DNA of 64,000 nucleotides from Pseudomonas hormoni (GTDB taxonomy: Bacteria; Pseudomonadota; Gammaproteobacteria; Pseudomonadales; Pseudomonadaceae). Both the position numbers and the translations under genes were made by a program. Of the stretch, positions 63,524 through 64,000 are shown one piece after another. Position 1 is the stretch's first letter, and each line of letters begins with the position of its first letter. Location: the NCBI RefSeq assembly GCF_018502625.1, contig NZ_CP075566.1, forward strand, positions 2,962,001 through 3,026,000. The letters run 5' to 3'. Below the pieces are notes generated by a model. The model was not told where the DNA came from. It worked only from the letters and a program-made list of their open reading frames with translations, and ran no database searches.

Positions 63524-64000
63524 CTAGCTGTTTACCCGGTTACGCCCATCGCGCTTGGCCTGGTAGAGCGCGTCATCGGCGCGGGTCACCAGGCTGTCCA
63601 GACTCTCACCGGATTGCGCGAAGGCCACACCGAAGGACGCCGTGATCGTATCGAGCACCTTGCCGTCGACACGCGCCTTGATCCGCAATGACTGGATTTT
63701 CACTCGCAGTTGTTCGGCAAACACCCCGGCACCCGCCAGGTCGGCGCAGTGTTCCAGAATGACGCAGAACTCTTCGCCACCGTAGCGCGCCGCCGTGGCG
63801 TGGGGTGGCAGCGAACTGCGCAGCACTTGCCCGACATGTTGCAGGACGCGGTCACCCAACGGGTGGCCGTACTGGTCATTGAATTGCTTGAAGTGATCGA
63901 TATCCAGCATGACCAGCGCCACGCCCTGGTCAGTATTGCTCAGCGCCTGCTCCAGCAAACGGGTGAAGGCCGTCCGGTTGAGCAGCTCGGTCAGGCCATC
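63524..64000 (-). CDS. GGDEF diguanylate cyclase (5' part beyond the window)
   Basis: Only the C-terminal part lies in the window; the frame continues past 64000 as DGLTELLNRTAFTRLLEQAL. The active-site motif is GGEEF in RYGGEEFCVI, and the substrate region is LDIDHFKQFNDQYGH. It ends at TAG 63524. It makes c-di-GMP. Its sensor domain is outside the window. Confidence 0.88.
   Translation of the reverse strand, partial: DGLTELLNRTAFTRLLEQALSNTDQGVALVMLDIDHFKQFNDQYGHPLGDRVLQHVGQVLRSSLPPHATAARYGGEEFCVILEHCADLAGAGVFAEQLRVKIQSLRIKARVDGKVLDTITASFGVAFAQSGESLDSLVTRADDALYQAKRDGRNRVNS

Noticed and set aside
1..64000. CRISPR arrays, tRNA and rRNA genes
   Set aside because: No regularly spaced direct repeats with unique spacers, and no tRNA or rRNA signatures, were seen; the spaced repeats present are REP and tandem elements.

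Overview
The window is a Pseudomonas chromosome segment, most likely from the P. fluorescens group. The evidence is high-GC coding, many REP palindromes of the type CCTGTAGGAGC / CCTGTGGCGAG, a Pseudomonas-type DUF2790 protein, a colicin-like pyocin locus and Pseudomonas-style polyamine genes. No rRNA, tRNA or CRISPR array was recognised. The left edge is intergenic. The right edge cuts through a GGDEF diguanylate cyclase gene.

Layout. 0.1-10.2 kb is a polyamine (putrescine-type) catabolism and uptake locus: the gamma-glutamylation route puuB, puuC-like aldehyde dehydrogenase and puuA on the minus strand, divergent from puuD and a complete ABC importer (ATPase, two permeases, binding protein). 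10.4-17.8 kb holds small housekeeping and conserved hypothetical genes, a LysR/MFS divergent pair, a secreted cupin and a DUF1801 protein. 18.0-20.5 kb is a reverse transsulfuration operon (cystathionine beta-synthase then a cystathionine lyase/synthase), followed by a second polyamine-binding protein. 22.0-24.1 kb is a repeat-rich IS110-family insertion with a frameshifted transposase. 24.5-31.8 kb has a DUF2790 protein, a LysR regulator, an aldo/keto reductase and a tripartite EmrA/EmrB/outer-membrane-factor efflux operon divergent from its probable TetR repressor.

31.8-41.9 kb starts with a mug-type glycosylase and an NTF2-like protein. Then come a coupled PAS protein and sigma54 activator, followed by a sigma54-type promoter and an operon with a DmmA-like protein, a flavin/2Fe-2S reductase, a heme-dependent oxidative N-demethylase, an amino-acid/amine permease and an aminobutyraldehyde dehydrogenase. 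This looks like an amine catabolic unit. 42.4-49.2 kb carries a lactate/glycolate permease, a pair of long inverted repeats, and glcDEF plus a GlcG/HbpS-like gene.

49.2-53.6 kb is the most unusual part, a bacteriocin locus. The large S-type pyocin has two tandem HNH nuclease modules; the first has lost the catalytic histidines and the second is intact. A normal immunity gene overlaps its end. A third gene fuses an immunity domain to a pyocin S translocation-type domain with no nuclease. 53.8-57.4 kb holds two Tat-signal enzymes flanking a glycosyltransferase and a 2-oxoglutarate oxygenase with lower GC. 57.6-58.4 kb is another repeat cluster. 58.5-64 kb has a membrane-anchored alpha/beta hydrolase, an SMR transporter, and an AhpD-like / azoreductase / MocR regulator / LOG-protein group whose promoters share a spaced direct-repeat motif.
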